NCBI GenBank assembly: GCA_017307355.1
Contig: JAFKFG010000009.1
Span: forward strand, 1 to 64,000
DNA from: Alphaproteobacteria bacterium
GTDB taxonomy: Bacteria; Pseudomonadota; Alphaproteobacteria; Micropepsales; Micropepsaceae
Direction of reading: 5' to 3'
Length of the DNA: 64,000 nucleotides
In this document: positions 44,102 through 52,328 of the stretch, one piece after another
How positions within the stretch are numbered: position 1 is the stretch's first letter
Layout of the letters: each line of letters opens with the position of its first letter
The notes under the pieces: generated by a model
Seen by the model: the letters and a program-made list of their open reading frames with translations, nothing else
What the model was told of the DNA's origin: nothing
The model's database searches: none
Position numbers and translations under genes: made by a program

Positions 44102-44983
44102 TTGACGGGATTTTCGCCGCTCCAGCATGAAGCGGACGCTTTGGGCGCGGGCCTGCCGCCGCTCATGGTGGCGGCGGACCGGCTTGCCGCCTCGATCAGC
44201 CTGGGCGCGCATGGCCGCCGCAAGGCCGGCATCGGCGAGAATTTCTGGCAGTTCCGCCGCTACGGCTCGGCGGATTCGGTGGGCCGCATCGACTGGCGGC
44301 AATCGGCCAAGTCCCAGCACCTGTTCGTGCGCGAGCGCGAATGGGAAGCGGCCCAGACCGTTTGGTTCTGGCGGGACAGCGATCCGGGCATGCGGTTCGG
44401 TTCGGGCGAAACCACCAAGCTGCAGCGCGCCAATCTTCTGCTTCTGGCGCTGGCTTCGCTTCTGGTGCGGGGCGGCGAGCGCGTGGGATTGATGGGCGCG
44501 GATTATCTTCCCGCCGCGTCGCGCTTCACCCTGTCGCGCATCGGTCATTCCCTGCTCGATCCTGTCCTGCAGGAAAAAGAACGGGCGCGGACCGAGCGTC
44601 ATGACGGCCCGCCCGCAACCCCGGTCACGCGCGGATCGCGCATCGTCTGGCTCAGCGATTTTCTGGCGCCCGATGCGGAAGCGCGCATGACCGGTTTCGC
44701 CCGGGTGGGCGCGGTGGGCCATCTGGTGCGGATCGTCGATCCGGCGGAAGAAGATTTTCCCTATAGCGGCCGGGCCCGTTTCGAAGCTCCGCGCGGACAG
44801 GGCAGCGCCCTGTTCGGCCGCGCCGAAAGCATCGCTTCGGATTATCGCGCCCGCTTCGCCGCCCATGGCGAGAAAATCGCGCGCACCGCCACGCGGTTGG
44901 GCTGGACCGTCACCACCCACCGCACCGATCATGCGCCGCAGAACGCGTTGATCGCCCTGCATGCCGCCATCGGGCCAAGCTGA
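44102..44983 (+). CDS. DUF58 domain-containing protein
   Basis: A 293-residue protein whose core GRRKAGIGENFWQFRRYGSA and DSVGRIDWRQSAKSQHLFVR is the DUF58 signature (R-x-Y-x3-D-x3-R-I-D-W). The following WFWRDSDPGMRF and IVWLSDFLAPDAEAR resemble a degenerate von Willebrand A fold. DUF58 proteins are regular partners of MoxR. The start is TTG 44102, 10 bases after moxR. No signal peptide or membrane helix, so probably cytoplasmic. Confidence 0.9.
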   Translation: MTGFSPLQHEADALGAGLPPLMVAADRLAASISLGAHGRRKAGIGENFWQFRRYGSADSVGRIDWRQSAKSQHLFVREREWEAAQTVWFWRDSDPGMRFGSGETTKLQRANLLLLALASLLVRGGERVGLMGADYLPAASRFTLSRIGHSLLDPVLQEKERARTERHDGPPATPVTRGSRIVWLSDFLAPDAEARMTGFARVGAVGHLVRIVDPAEEDFPYSGRARFEAPRGQGSALFGRAESIASDYRARFAAHGEKIARTATRLGWTVTTHRTDHAPQNALIALHAAIGPS

Positions 44984-44986
44984 GCG

Positions 44987-47692
44987 ATGGGATTGTTTTC
45001 GGCATTGAGTTTCGGCGCGCCCTGGGTCCTGGCGGCATTGGCCGCGCTTCCGGTCCTGTGGTGGCTGCTGAAAGTCACGCCGCCTCAGCCGCGCCGCATC
45101 CTGTTTCCGCCGATGCGGCTTTTGCTGGGCCTGAAAGACGAAGAACAGACGCCCGCGCACACGCCCTGGTGGCTGCTGCTGTTGCGCCTGCTGGCGGCGG
45201 GGTTGCTGATCCTGGCATTGGCCGATCCCTTGCTGGGACGGGTGGTGAAAATCCTGGGCGACGGTCCTTTGATCCTGGTGGTGGACAATGGCTGGACCGC
45301 CGCCAAGCATTGGGATCAGCGCCAGACTTTGATGACCGACCTGCTGCGGGCGGCGGGTGATCGTCCCGTCGCCATCGTGCCCACCGCGACATCGGGCCCG
45401 GTGACGTTGATGGATGCGGGCGCGGCGGAAAAAGCCGTGCGCGAATTAAAGCCCATGTCCTGGCCCGGCGACCGGGCGGCGGCGGCCAGTGCCATCGCCC
45501 GCGCGCACCTGGCAGGCCAGCCGCAGATTTCCTGGCTCAGCGACGGCATCGAAGACGGCCAGGGCCAGACCTTGCATCGCGCCCTCACGGCGCTGGGGCC
45601 GTTGCGCATCTTCGCGCCGGATCAGCCGGCGTTCGGATTGCTGCCGCCCCGTCATGACGGCACCGGCTTTGCCGTCACCGCCATTCGCGCCCATGCGGGG
45701 CCTTCGGCGCGGGTGCAAGTCGCCGCCATCGGGCCGCGGGGCGAGATGCTGTCCGACGCACCCCTGGATTTCAAAGCCGGCAACCGGCGCGCGGACGCGC
45801 ACATCACGCTTCCCCTGGAAGTGCGCAACCAGACCGCGCGCCTGGAAATACGCGGCGAGGACAGTGCCGGCGCGGCGCAGCTTCTGGACACCGGCGGCGC
45901 GGAGCGGCGGGTGGGTCTGGTTTCGGCGGCGGCGACGGAAAACGAGCAACCGCTGCTGTCGGACATTTATTATCTCGAACGCGCGCTCACGCCTTTCGCC
46001 CAGGTGGAAAAAGGCACCATCAGCGAATTGATCGCCCATCATGCCTCGGTGCTGTTCCTGGCCGATGTCGGCAAGATCAGCGGCAGCGACGCCGAGGCGG
46101 TGACGAAATTCCTCAAAGGCGGCGGCGTGCTGATCCGCTTCGCCGGTCCGCGCATGGCGGGCGGCACCGACGAACTGGTGCCGGTGGCCTTGCGCACCGG
46201 CGGCCGCTATCTGGGCAGCGCCATGGCCTGGAACCAGCCGCAGCATCTGGCCGGCTTTCCCGCGGCCTCGCCCTTCAACGGCCTCAGCATTCCGGCCGAA
46301 GTGACGGTATCGCGGCAGATATTGGCAGAGCCCAGCGCCGAATTGGCGGATCGCGCCTGGGCGCGCCTGACGGACGGCACGCCCCTGGTCACGGCCAAGC
46401 AAAGCGATGGCGGTTGGATCGTGCTGTTCCACATCACCGCCAGCCCCGCCTGGTCGACCCTGCCTTTGTCGGGGCTTTACGTGGACATGCTCAAGCGGCT
46501 GTTGGCGCTTTCGGCGGGCACGCCGGCCGCGTCGCTGGCGCGGCTGACCAGCCTGACGCCGCTCTCCATCCTGGACGGGTTCGGGCATTTGCAGCCGCCC
46601 ACGCCCGACATCACGCCCATCGCGGCGCGCGAATTCGAGCGCATGACGGTGTCGGCGAAACATCCGCCCGGCCTTTACGGCGCCAAAGGCATGGCCAGCG
46701 CGCTCAACGAATTGGGCGCGGATGCCGTTCTGTCGCCGCTCAGTCTGCCCGGCGTGCAAAGTTATGGCGAAGCGCGCACTCTCGCGCTGCAGCCTTATCT
46801 TCTGGCGCTGGGCGCCTTGCTTCTGTTCCTGGATGCCCTGGTGTCGCTGTGGCTGCGCGGATATCTCCCGCAACGGATGCTGGGTTCGGCCGCCGCCATG
46901 CTGGTCTTCCTGGCAATGGCCGCCCCCCATGCCCGCGCCGACGAGGCGACCAATTTCAAAGGCGCGCTGGACACCCGCCTCGCCTATGTGGTCACGGGCC
47001 TGCCCGAGCTGGACGAAATCAGCAAAGCCGGATTGATGGGCGTGAACCGGGCGCTCAGGGCACGCACGTCTTACGAGCCGCAGGATCCCGTCGGCGTCGA
47101 TATCGCGCGCGACGATCTGGCGTTCTATCCCCTGCTCTATTGGCCGATGGATCCGCGCGAGAAAAATCTCACCCCGGAAATGGTCTCCAAGCTCAACGAT
47201 TACATGCGCCTGGGCGGCACCATCCTGTTCGACACCCGCGATCTTACGCTTGGCGCGGTGCGCGGCGCCAATTCGCCCGGCCAGCAGACCTTGCGCCGCC
47301 TCACCCAGGGCCTGGACCTGCCGCCGTTGGAGCCGGTGCCGCCCGATCATGTGCTGACCAAGGCGTTCTATATCCTCAAGGACTTTCCCGGCCGCTGGAC
47401 AGGCGGCCAGGTCTGGGTGGAACGGTTGCCGCCCGCCGAGAAGAATGGCGAGCGCCTGCCCGCGCGCGGCGGCGACGGGGTTTCGCCGGTGATCATCGGC
47501 GGCAATGACTGGGCCGCCGCCTGGGCGATCGATCCCTCGGGCCATCCTTTGAGCGAGCCGGTGCCGGGCGGCGAGATGCAGCGCGAGATGGCGCTGCGCT
47601 TCGGCATCAATCTGGTGATGTATGCGCTGACGGGCAATTACAAGACCGACCAGGTGCATGCGCCCGCGCTGCTGGAGCGCCTCGGCAAATGA
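44987..47692 (+). CDS. DUF4159 domain membrane protein with BatA-like N-terminus
   Basis: A 901-residue protein. The N-terminus (FGAPWVLAALAALPVLWWLL, then PRRILFPPMRLLLGL) is the BatA/aerotolerance-type membrane start, with a second helix at LLLLRLLAAGLLILALADPL. A vWA-like segment beginning LILVVDNGWTAAKHW follows, then a long periplasmic region. Further helices lie near residues 600-640, and the DUF4159 domain starts at TNFKGALDTRLAYVVTGLPE and includes DYMRLGGTILFDTRDLTLG, a glutamine-amidotransferase-like fold. It lies 3 bases after DUF58. Role unknown, but it is a conserved MoxR partner in alphaproteobacteria. Confidence 0.88.
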   Translation: MGLFSALSFGAPWVLAALAALPVLWWLLKVTPPQPRRILFPPMRLLLGLKDEEQTPAHTPWWLLLLRLLAAGLLILALADPLLGRVVKILGDGPLILVVDNGWTAAKHWDQRQTLMTDLLRAAGDRPVAIVPTATSGPVTLMDAGAAEKAVRELKPMSWPGDRAAAASAIARAHLAGQPQISWLSDGIEDGQGQTLHRALTALGPLRIFAPDQPAFGLLPPRHDGTGFAVTAIRAHAGPSARVQVAAIGPRGEMLSDAPLDFKAGNRRADAHITLPLEVRNQTARLEIRGEDSAGAAQLLDTGGAERRVGLVSAAATENEQPLLSDIYYLERALTPFAQVEKGTISELIAHHASVLFLADVGKISGSDAEAVTKFLKGGGVLIRFAGPRMAGGTDELVPVALRTGGRYLGSAMAWNQPQHLAGFPAASPFNGLSIPAEVTVSRQILAEPSAELADRAWARLTDGTPLVTAKQSDGGWIVLFHITASPAWSTLPLSGLYVDMLKRLLALSAGTPAASLARLTSLTPLSILDGFGHLQPPTPDITPIAAREFERMTVSAKHPPGLYGAKGMASALNELGADAVLSPLSLPGVQSYGEARTLALQPYLLALGALLLFLDALVSLWLRGYLPQRMLGSAAAMLVFLAMAAPHARADEATNFKGALDTRLAYVVTGLPELDEISKAGLMGVNRALRARTSYEPQDPVGVDIARDDLAFYPLLYWPMDPREKNLTPEMVSKLNDYMRLGGTILFDTRDLTLGAVRGANSPGQQTLRRLTQGLDLPPLEPVPPDHVLTKAFYILKDFPGRWTGGQVWVERLPPAEKNGERLPARGGDGVSPVIIGGNDWAAAWAIDPSGHPLSEPVPGGEMQREMALRFGINLVMYALTGNYKTDQVHAPALLERLGK

Positions 47693-47705
47693 TCGAGACG
47701 CGAAA

Positions 47706-49763
47706 ATGACCCGGCTGGCTTTCGATCCGCACATCCCTGTGGCGCTTCTGGTGGCCTTGGCGGTCATCGCGCTGGCGATCACCGTCTTCAGCATCTGGCG
47801 CGGGGCGCGCGGCGCCCTGATGCGCGGCGTTGCTTTCACCGTTCTTCTCTTCGCACTGGCAGGCCCCATCCTGGTGAAGGAAACCCATGCGCCTCTGCCC
47901 GATGTGGTGGCGGTGGTGGTGGACCGTTCGCAAAGCATGGGCGTGGGCCAGCGCACCGCCCAGGCCGACGCCGCGCTGGCCGCGCTGCGCCGTCAGATCG
48001 CGGGCCAGCCCAATCTCACTTTGCGCGAGACCAGCATCACCACCACCACGACCGGCGAAAATAACGGCACCCAGGCCTTCGCCGCACTGAACAGCGCCCT
48101 GGCCGATGTGCCGCCCGGCCGCATCGCCGGGGCGGTGATGATCACGGACGGGCAGGTGCATGACACGCCGGAAGCGCTCAATTTCAAGGCGCCGCTGCAA
48201 GTCCTGATCGCGGGCCGGCATGGCGAGCGCGACCGCAAGCTCACCGTGCTCAACGCCGAGCGCTTCGCCATTGTCGGCCAGAGCGCGCAGATGGTGCTCA
48301 GGGTGGATGATTTCGGCGGCCCGCCCGGCGGCAGCGCCGAAGTCAGCCTGTCGGTGGACGGCAAGCCCCTGGGCAATCGCGTGGTGACGGTGGGCCAGGA
48401 AACCACCCTCAAAGTCCCCGTCACCCATGAAGGCGAGAACATCCTGGAATTGTCGGCGGCGCCGGGACCATCCGAACTCACTTTGCAGAATAACCGCGCG
48501 GTGGTGTCGATCTCGGGCGTGCGCGACCGCTTGCGGGTGCTGCTGATTTCGGGCGAGCCGCATGCGGGCGAGCGGGTGTGGCGCAATCTCTTGAAGGCCG
48601 ATCCGTCGGTGGACCTGGTGCATTTCACCATCCTTCGGCCGCCGGACAAGCAGGACGCCACGCCCATCGAAGAGCTGTCCCTGATCACGTTTCCCACGCG
48701 GGAATTGTTTTTGGAAAAGCTCAAATCCTTCGATCTGGTGATTTTCGATCGCTATGGCGAGGCGGGCATCCTGCCCATGGCCTATTTCGAGAACATCGCC
48801 AATTATGTCGATGAAGGCGGCGCCTTGCTGGTGTCGTCGGGCACCGAATTCGCCAAGGACCAAAGCCTTTATCGCACGCCCCTGGCCAGCGTGCTGCCGG
48901 CGCAGCCTTCGACCGAGATTTTCACCCAACCCTTCCGTCCCCGCGTCACCCCCACCGGCCTTGCCCATCCGGTGACGCGCGATCTTCCCGGCAGCAACAA
49001 TGAAATCCAGTCCGAGCCCACCTGGGGCCGCTGGTTCCGCCAGATCGGCGCCACCAGCATCGGCGGCCAGACGGTGATGAGCGGTCCCAACAATCAGCCC
49101 CTGCTGGTGCTGGACCAGGTGAAGAAGGGCCGGGTCGCTGAATTGATGTCCGACCAGATCTGGCTGTGGGCGCGCGGCTTCGAAGGCGGCGGCCCGCAGG
49201 CCGAGCTGCTGCGCCGCCTCGCCCATTGGCTGATGAAGGAGCCCGAACTGGAAGCGGAAAATCTGTCCGCCGCCGTGGTGGACGGCGAGATGGTGGTGAC
49301 GCGGCGGACCATGGCGGCCGGTGCCAAGCCCGTCGACATGACCATGCCGTCCGGCGCGCATGTCACCATTCCCCTGACCCGCATCGAAGCGGGCACTTGG
49401 CGCGGCACGGCCAAGGTGCGGGAGCTGGGTCTTTATCGTCTCACCGACGGCACCCTGTCGGCGGTAACCGCGGCCGGTCCGCTCAACCCGAAGGAAGTCG
49501 CGGACATGCGGGCCACGTCGGACGTTCTGGAGCCGCTGGCGAAACAAAGCGGCGGCTCGGTGCATTGGCTGACCGACGGCGCGGTGGGCCTGCGCCGCGT
49601 GGCGCCCGCGCAGACCGCGTTCGGCTCCGACTGGATCGGCCTTCGCCGCAACAATGCCTATCGCGTCACGGCCCTGGAGCAGGAACCGCTGTTGCCCGCC
49701 TGGGCCGCGCTGCTGCTAGTGGTGGGATCGTTGTTCTTGGCCTGGAGAATCGAAGGTCGATAG
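47706..49763 (+). CDS. vWA/glutamine-amidotransferase-like membrane protein
   Basis: A 685-residue protein with two N-terminal helices (PVALLVALAVIALAITVFSI and GVAFTVLLFALAGPIL), a vWA-like start VVAVVVDRSQSMGVGQRTAQ that retains the D-x-S-x-S MIDAS text, an Ig-like middle, and a class I glutamine-amidotransferase-like domain (LRVLLISGEPHAGERVWRNL, then YFENIANYVDEGGALLVSSG). A C-terminal helix (LPAWAALLLVVGSLFLAW) ends the protein. It is the last gene of the MoxR operon. Its final codons lie inside the first copy of a 65-bp tandem repeat. Confidence 0.85.
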   Translation: MTRLAFDPHIPVALLVALAVIALAITVFSIWRGARGALMRGVAFTVLLFALAGPILVKETHAPLPDVVAVVVDRSQSMGVGQRTAQADAALAALRRQIAGQPNLTLRETSITTTTTGENNGTQAFAALNSALADVPPGRIAGAVMITDGQVHDTPEALNFKAPLQVLIAGRHGERDRKLTVLNAERFAIVGQSAQMVLRVDDFGGPPGGSAEVSLSVDGKPLGNRVVTVGQETTLKVPVTHEGENILELSAAPGPSELTLQNNRAVVSISGVRDRLRVLLISGEPHAGERVWRNLLKADPSVDLVHFTILRPPDKQDATPIEELSLITFPTRELFLEKLKSFDLVIFDRYGEAGILPMAYFENIANYVDEGGALLVSSGTEFAKDQSLYRTPLASVLPAQPSTEIFTQPFRPRVTPTGLAHPVTRDLPGSNNEIQSEPTWGRWFRQIGATSIGGQTVMSGPNNQPLLVLDQVKKGRVAELMSDQIWLWARGFEGGGPQAELLRRLAHWLMKEPELEAENLSAAVVDGEMVVTRRTMAAGAKPVDMTMPSGAHVTIPLTRIEAGTWRGTAKVRELGLYRLTDGTLSAVTAAGPLNPKEVADMRATSDVLEPLAKQSGGSVHWLTDGAVGLRRVAPAQTAFGSDWIGLRRNNAYRVTALEQEPLLPAWAALLLVVGSLFLAWRIEGR

Positions 49764-49888
49764 ACCGTTCGCGTTTCCCGGCGTCCATACGCTGACGCTA
49801 TGGACCCTGGAGAATCGAAGGTCGATAGACCGTCCGTGTTGCCCGGCGTCCATACGCTGACGCTATGGACCCTGGAGAATCGAGGGCC
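49741..49888. repeat. 65-bp tandem repeat, about 2.3 copies, at a convergent junction
   Basis: CCTGGAGAATCGA recurs at 49741, 49806 and 49871, a strict 65-base period; the first two units differ at a few positions. Each full unit contains the inverted pair GTCCATA/TATGGAC. The first unit encodes the last residues and stop codon of the vWA-like gene; the partial third abuts the stop of the convergent GNAT gene. Confidence 0.92.
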
Positions 49889-49889
49889 G

Positions 49890-50441
49890 TTAGCCCAACG
49901 GCGCGCTGTCGGCGCAGACCGCATCGTCGATGCGCGCGCGGCGGATAAGGCCGGCGAGATTTTCCAGCGCGCCGTCGGCCAGCGCCAGTCCCAGCAAGCG
50001 GCTCGAATCCACCGGACCGGGAAATTGCATGCGGCCGGGCGGCACTTTCGCAAAGCCCGCGCGCGCATAATAAGGCTCGTCGCCCACCAGCAGAATGGCC
50101 CGCCAGCCGCCGGCGCGCGCCGCCGCGATGCCCGCCTGCATCAGGGTAATGCCGATACCGCGGCCACGCTGGGCGCTGTCGACAGCCAAGGGGCCCAGCA
50201 GCAGCACAGTGTCATCGCCCACCTTGATCGGCCAGAAGCGCACCGATCCGCGCAAGGTCCCGTTTTCGATGGCGACAAAACCCAGCTCCGCCACCGCGTG
50301 CACGCCTTCACGCAACCGATACGCGGTCTTGGCATAACGCCCGGGCCCGAACCCTGCCTCATTCAACGCGGCGATGGCGGATTCATCTTCGGCGCGTTCC
50401 TGCCGGATCTCCCAGTCGCGGATTTCAGCGCGTGCGTGCAT
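49890..50441 (-). CDS. GNAT family N-acetyltransferase
   Basis: A 183-residue acetyltransferase of the YhbS-like GNAT type. It has the acetyl-CoA motif LAVDSAQRGRGIGITLMQAG, preceded by TVLLLGPLAV and followed by AILLVGDEPYYARAGFAKVP, which is typical of YhbS relatives. ATG 50441 is used; the open frame upstream runs through a palindromic repeat and is not credible coding sequence. The substrate is unknown. Confidence 0.88.
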   Translation of the reverse strand: MHARAEIRDWEIRQERAEDESAIAALNEAGFGPGRYAKTAYRLREGVHAVAELGFVAIENGTLRGSVRFWPIKVGDDTVLLLGPLAVDSAQRGRGIGITLMQAGIAAARAGGWRAILLVGDEPYYARAGFAKVPPGRMQFPGPVDSSRLLGLALADGALENLAGLIRRARIDDAVCADSAPLG

Positions 50442-50463
50442 GGAGCGGTTCCAGGAAAAGTGT

Positions 50464-50543
50464 GTCGCGGTTTTCCGTCCGGAACCGCGACAAAGCAAAA
50501 AAGCAGAGCGTTCTCGCGATTCCATGAAACGCGGAAACGCTCT
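50464..50543. repeat. paired palindromic repeat upstream of the GNAT gene
   Basis: Two hairpins: GTCGCGGTT with AACCGCGAC (50464-50491), and AGAGCGTT with AACGCTCT (50505-50543) enclosing a CGCG/CGCG inner stem. The flanking A-rich linker and GGTTTTCCGTCCGGAA text are reminiscent of dispersed palindromes in other alphaproteobacterial genomes. It fills the gap between the NUDIX and GNAT genes. Confidence 0.8.
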
Positions 50544-50581
50544 AGCGTTCGACTACGCGCGCGGGTCCGCAAAGGCAAGAC

Positions 50582-51034
50582 TTACCAATGCGGTGAGGGC
50601 CCTGCGCCCGACGCAAGCTCGGCCAGCCGGCGCAAGGTGCCGGGCGCGGTGTCCGGCGGCGGCGTTTCAGGGCGGGCCCAAGTGATGGCCCGCACTTCCA
50701 TGTTGGGACGGAAATTCACGCCGGCGCCTTCGACGATATAAAGCGCGGTGATGTGGGTGACCCACCAGACCCTGCGACTATAGAGTCCGTAGAGCCGCGC
50801 GGTGCCGCCGGAAAGACCCACTTCCTCTTCCAGCTCCCGGCGCATCCCTGTTTGCGCCGGCTCGCCCCGGCCGATCCCGCCGCCCGGCAGTCGCCATCCC
50901 GTCATATAGGTCTGGCGGACCAGCAGAACCCGGCCCTCGGCGTCCAAAATCGCCCCGGCGACGCCAAAGGCCACCGGATTGAGAATGGATTTCGCCGTCA
51001 GCAGCAGGCCGGTCAGGATGCGGGACGCGTCCAA
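50582..51034 (-). CDS. NUDIX hydrolase
   Basis: A 150-residue NUDIX protein with a complete box: GGGIGRGEPAQTGMRRELEE followed by EVG. An N-terminal hydrophobic stretch (ILTGLLLTAKSILNPVAFGV) precedes the fold, and VLLVRQTYMTGWRLPGGG marks the substrate strand. The substrate cannot be told from sequence. It reads away from the receiver/HPt/motA group. Confidence 0.9.
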   Translation of the reverse strand: MDASRILTGLLLTAKSILNPVAFGVAGAILDAEGRVLLVRQTYMTGWRLPGGGIGRGEPAQTGMRRELEEEVGLSGGTARLYGLYSRRVWWVTHITALYIVEGAGVNFRPNMEVRAITWARPETPPPDTAPGTLRRLAELASGAGPSPHW

Positions 51035-51200
51035 GAACTACCCTTTCCGTCGTAAATTCGTAAACTGCTTGATAACCAAAATTTCGTAACCTGCAGTAGC
51101 AATCTCGGCTTGTTGCGTCCATTTCGGCGGCTTTGCGGCCAAATGGACGGCTCTTTTATGCGGTGCCGCGATTGGCGTGAAGCCGGGGATCGTAACGCGT

Positions 51201-51713
51201 ATGTCGGGGTCTGCCTTCGAGGTGCTGCAGGTACTGGTTGTCGAGGACAACCAGCATATGCGATCGCTCCTGCGTTCGCTGCTGAATTCCATTGGCATCC
51301 GCGAAATTCACGAGGCGGCGAACGGCGCCGCGGCCCTGGAAATCCTGCGCGAGAAAAGCTGCGATCTGGTCCTGTCCGACCTGGCGATGAAGCCGATGGA
51401 CGGGATCGATTTCACCCGCGATGTGCGGCAGTCCCCGCGCAGCGCCAATCCCTTCGTGCCGGTGATCATGGTCACCGGGCATACCGAGCGGCACAAGGTC
51501 GAAGCGGCGCGCGATGCCGGCGTCACCGAATTCATCGCCAAGCCCGTCACCGCCCAGAGCCTGTTCGCGCGCATCGCCGAAATTCTGGAACGGCCCCGCG
51601 CCTTTGTCCGCTGCGACAGTTATTTCGGCCCGGACCGGCGGCGCAAGGCCCAGGACGATTATGCCGGACCCTGGCGCCGGCACGGCGATCATCACGACCA
51701 TCAGGTGCCGTGA
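51201..51713 (+). CDS. CheY-like single-domain response regulator
   Basis: A 170-residue receiver protein. The acidic pair is in VLVVEDNQHMRSLL, the phosphoacceptor is Asp60 in LVLSDLAMKPMDG, the Thr is in VIMVTGHTE and the Lys in FIAKPVTAQ. After the receiver domain comes a basic, His-rich tail of about 40 residues (ending HGDHHDHQVP). There is no DNA-binding output domain, so it should act by protein contact. It abuts an HPt-like gene and precedes motA, suggesting motility control. ATG 51201 is preferred; GTG 51177 is in frame. Confidence 0.88.
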   Translation: MSGSAFEVLQVLVVEDNQHMRSLLRSLLNSIGIREIHEAANGAAALEILREKSCDLVLSDLAMKPMDGIDFTRDVRQSPRSANPFVPVIMVTGHTERHKVEAARDAGVTEFIAKPVTAQSLFARIAEILERPRAFVRCDSYFGPDRRRKAQDDYAGPWRRHGDHHDHQVP

Positions 51714-52181
51714 ATGACGAAAGGCCAGCTCATCCCGCCGGATGATTATCCTCAGATGGTGAGCAAAAGCGATGCGGCGAAGATGGCCCGCGCCCTGCGT
51801 TCGCCCGAAACCGCCGCGCGCGCCGCCAAGGTGATTCAGCAGCAAAGCCAGAAGCTGCAATCGGCCGTGCACGACTATGTGCGCGAGCTGGAGAATGCGG
51901 CGGGCAATCTTTCTCTTGTGTTCGAAAAGGCCCATGAATTGCGCGGCTTTGCCGAAACCGCGGGATTGCGCGCCACCGGACGCATCGCCAGCGGGCTCTG
52001 CCGCTATTTCGACGAGATGGAGAAGCTGGGCACCGTCCCGGACAAGGCCGTGGTCGCGCTGCATGTTTCGGCGATCGGGCGCGCGGCCCGCGCCAAGGAC
52101 GAAGCCGGCCGCATGAGCGATGCCGTGGTCAAAGAGTTGGCGGCGTTGGTGGCGCACAAGCTGGCCGAGGCCGCGCCGTAA
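51714..52181 (+). CDS. putative histidine-phosphotransfer (HPt)-like protein
   Basis: A 155-residue all-helical protein starting directly after the receiver gene's stop codon (TGAATG). The segment VFEKAHELRGFAETAGLRAT has the H-x-L-(K/R)-G pattern of HPt domains with His74 as candidate phosphoacceptor, followed by a second helix RIASGLCRYFDEMEKL. The N-terminal 60 residues are predicted helical and charged. The adjacent receiver would be a natural partner. The match is by motif and context only. Confidence 0.7.
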   Translation: MTKGQLIPPDDYPQMVSKSDAAKMARALRSPETAARAAKVIQQQSQKLQSAVHDYVRELENAAGNLSLVFEKAHELRGFAETAGLRATGRIASGLCRYFDEMEKLGTVPDKAVVALHVSAIGRAARAKDEAGRMSDAVVKELAALVAHKLAEAAP

Positions 52182-52328
52182 CGCGAATTGAGGAAGCGTT
52201 AACACTTTGCGCCGCCGAAATGCGCCGCAATTCACCCCTCCTTAAGCCCTGCCGTTAATAATAAGGCCTTAAGCGCATTTCACCACGAAATGCCGTCTTG
52301 GGTTCGGTCGCGGGCAGGTTTTCTTTTC

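Noticed and set aside
45446-47956. 836-codon open frame antisense to the DUF4159 gene
   Set aside because: Same shadow effect. The composition is Arg/Gln/His-rich low complexity with no recognisable motif.
47607-49565. 652-codon open frame antisense to the vWA-like gene
   Set aside because: It has no start context, domain or codon pattern of a real gene, and overlaps a well-supported gene along its whole length.
49741-49888. Possible CRISPR array
   Set aside because: The 65-bp units are contiguous tandem copies without spacers, and no cas genes are present.
50442-50525. Earlier start for the GNAT gene
   Set aside because: The extension is encoded by a palindromic repeat and has no family similarity.
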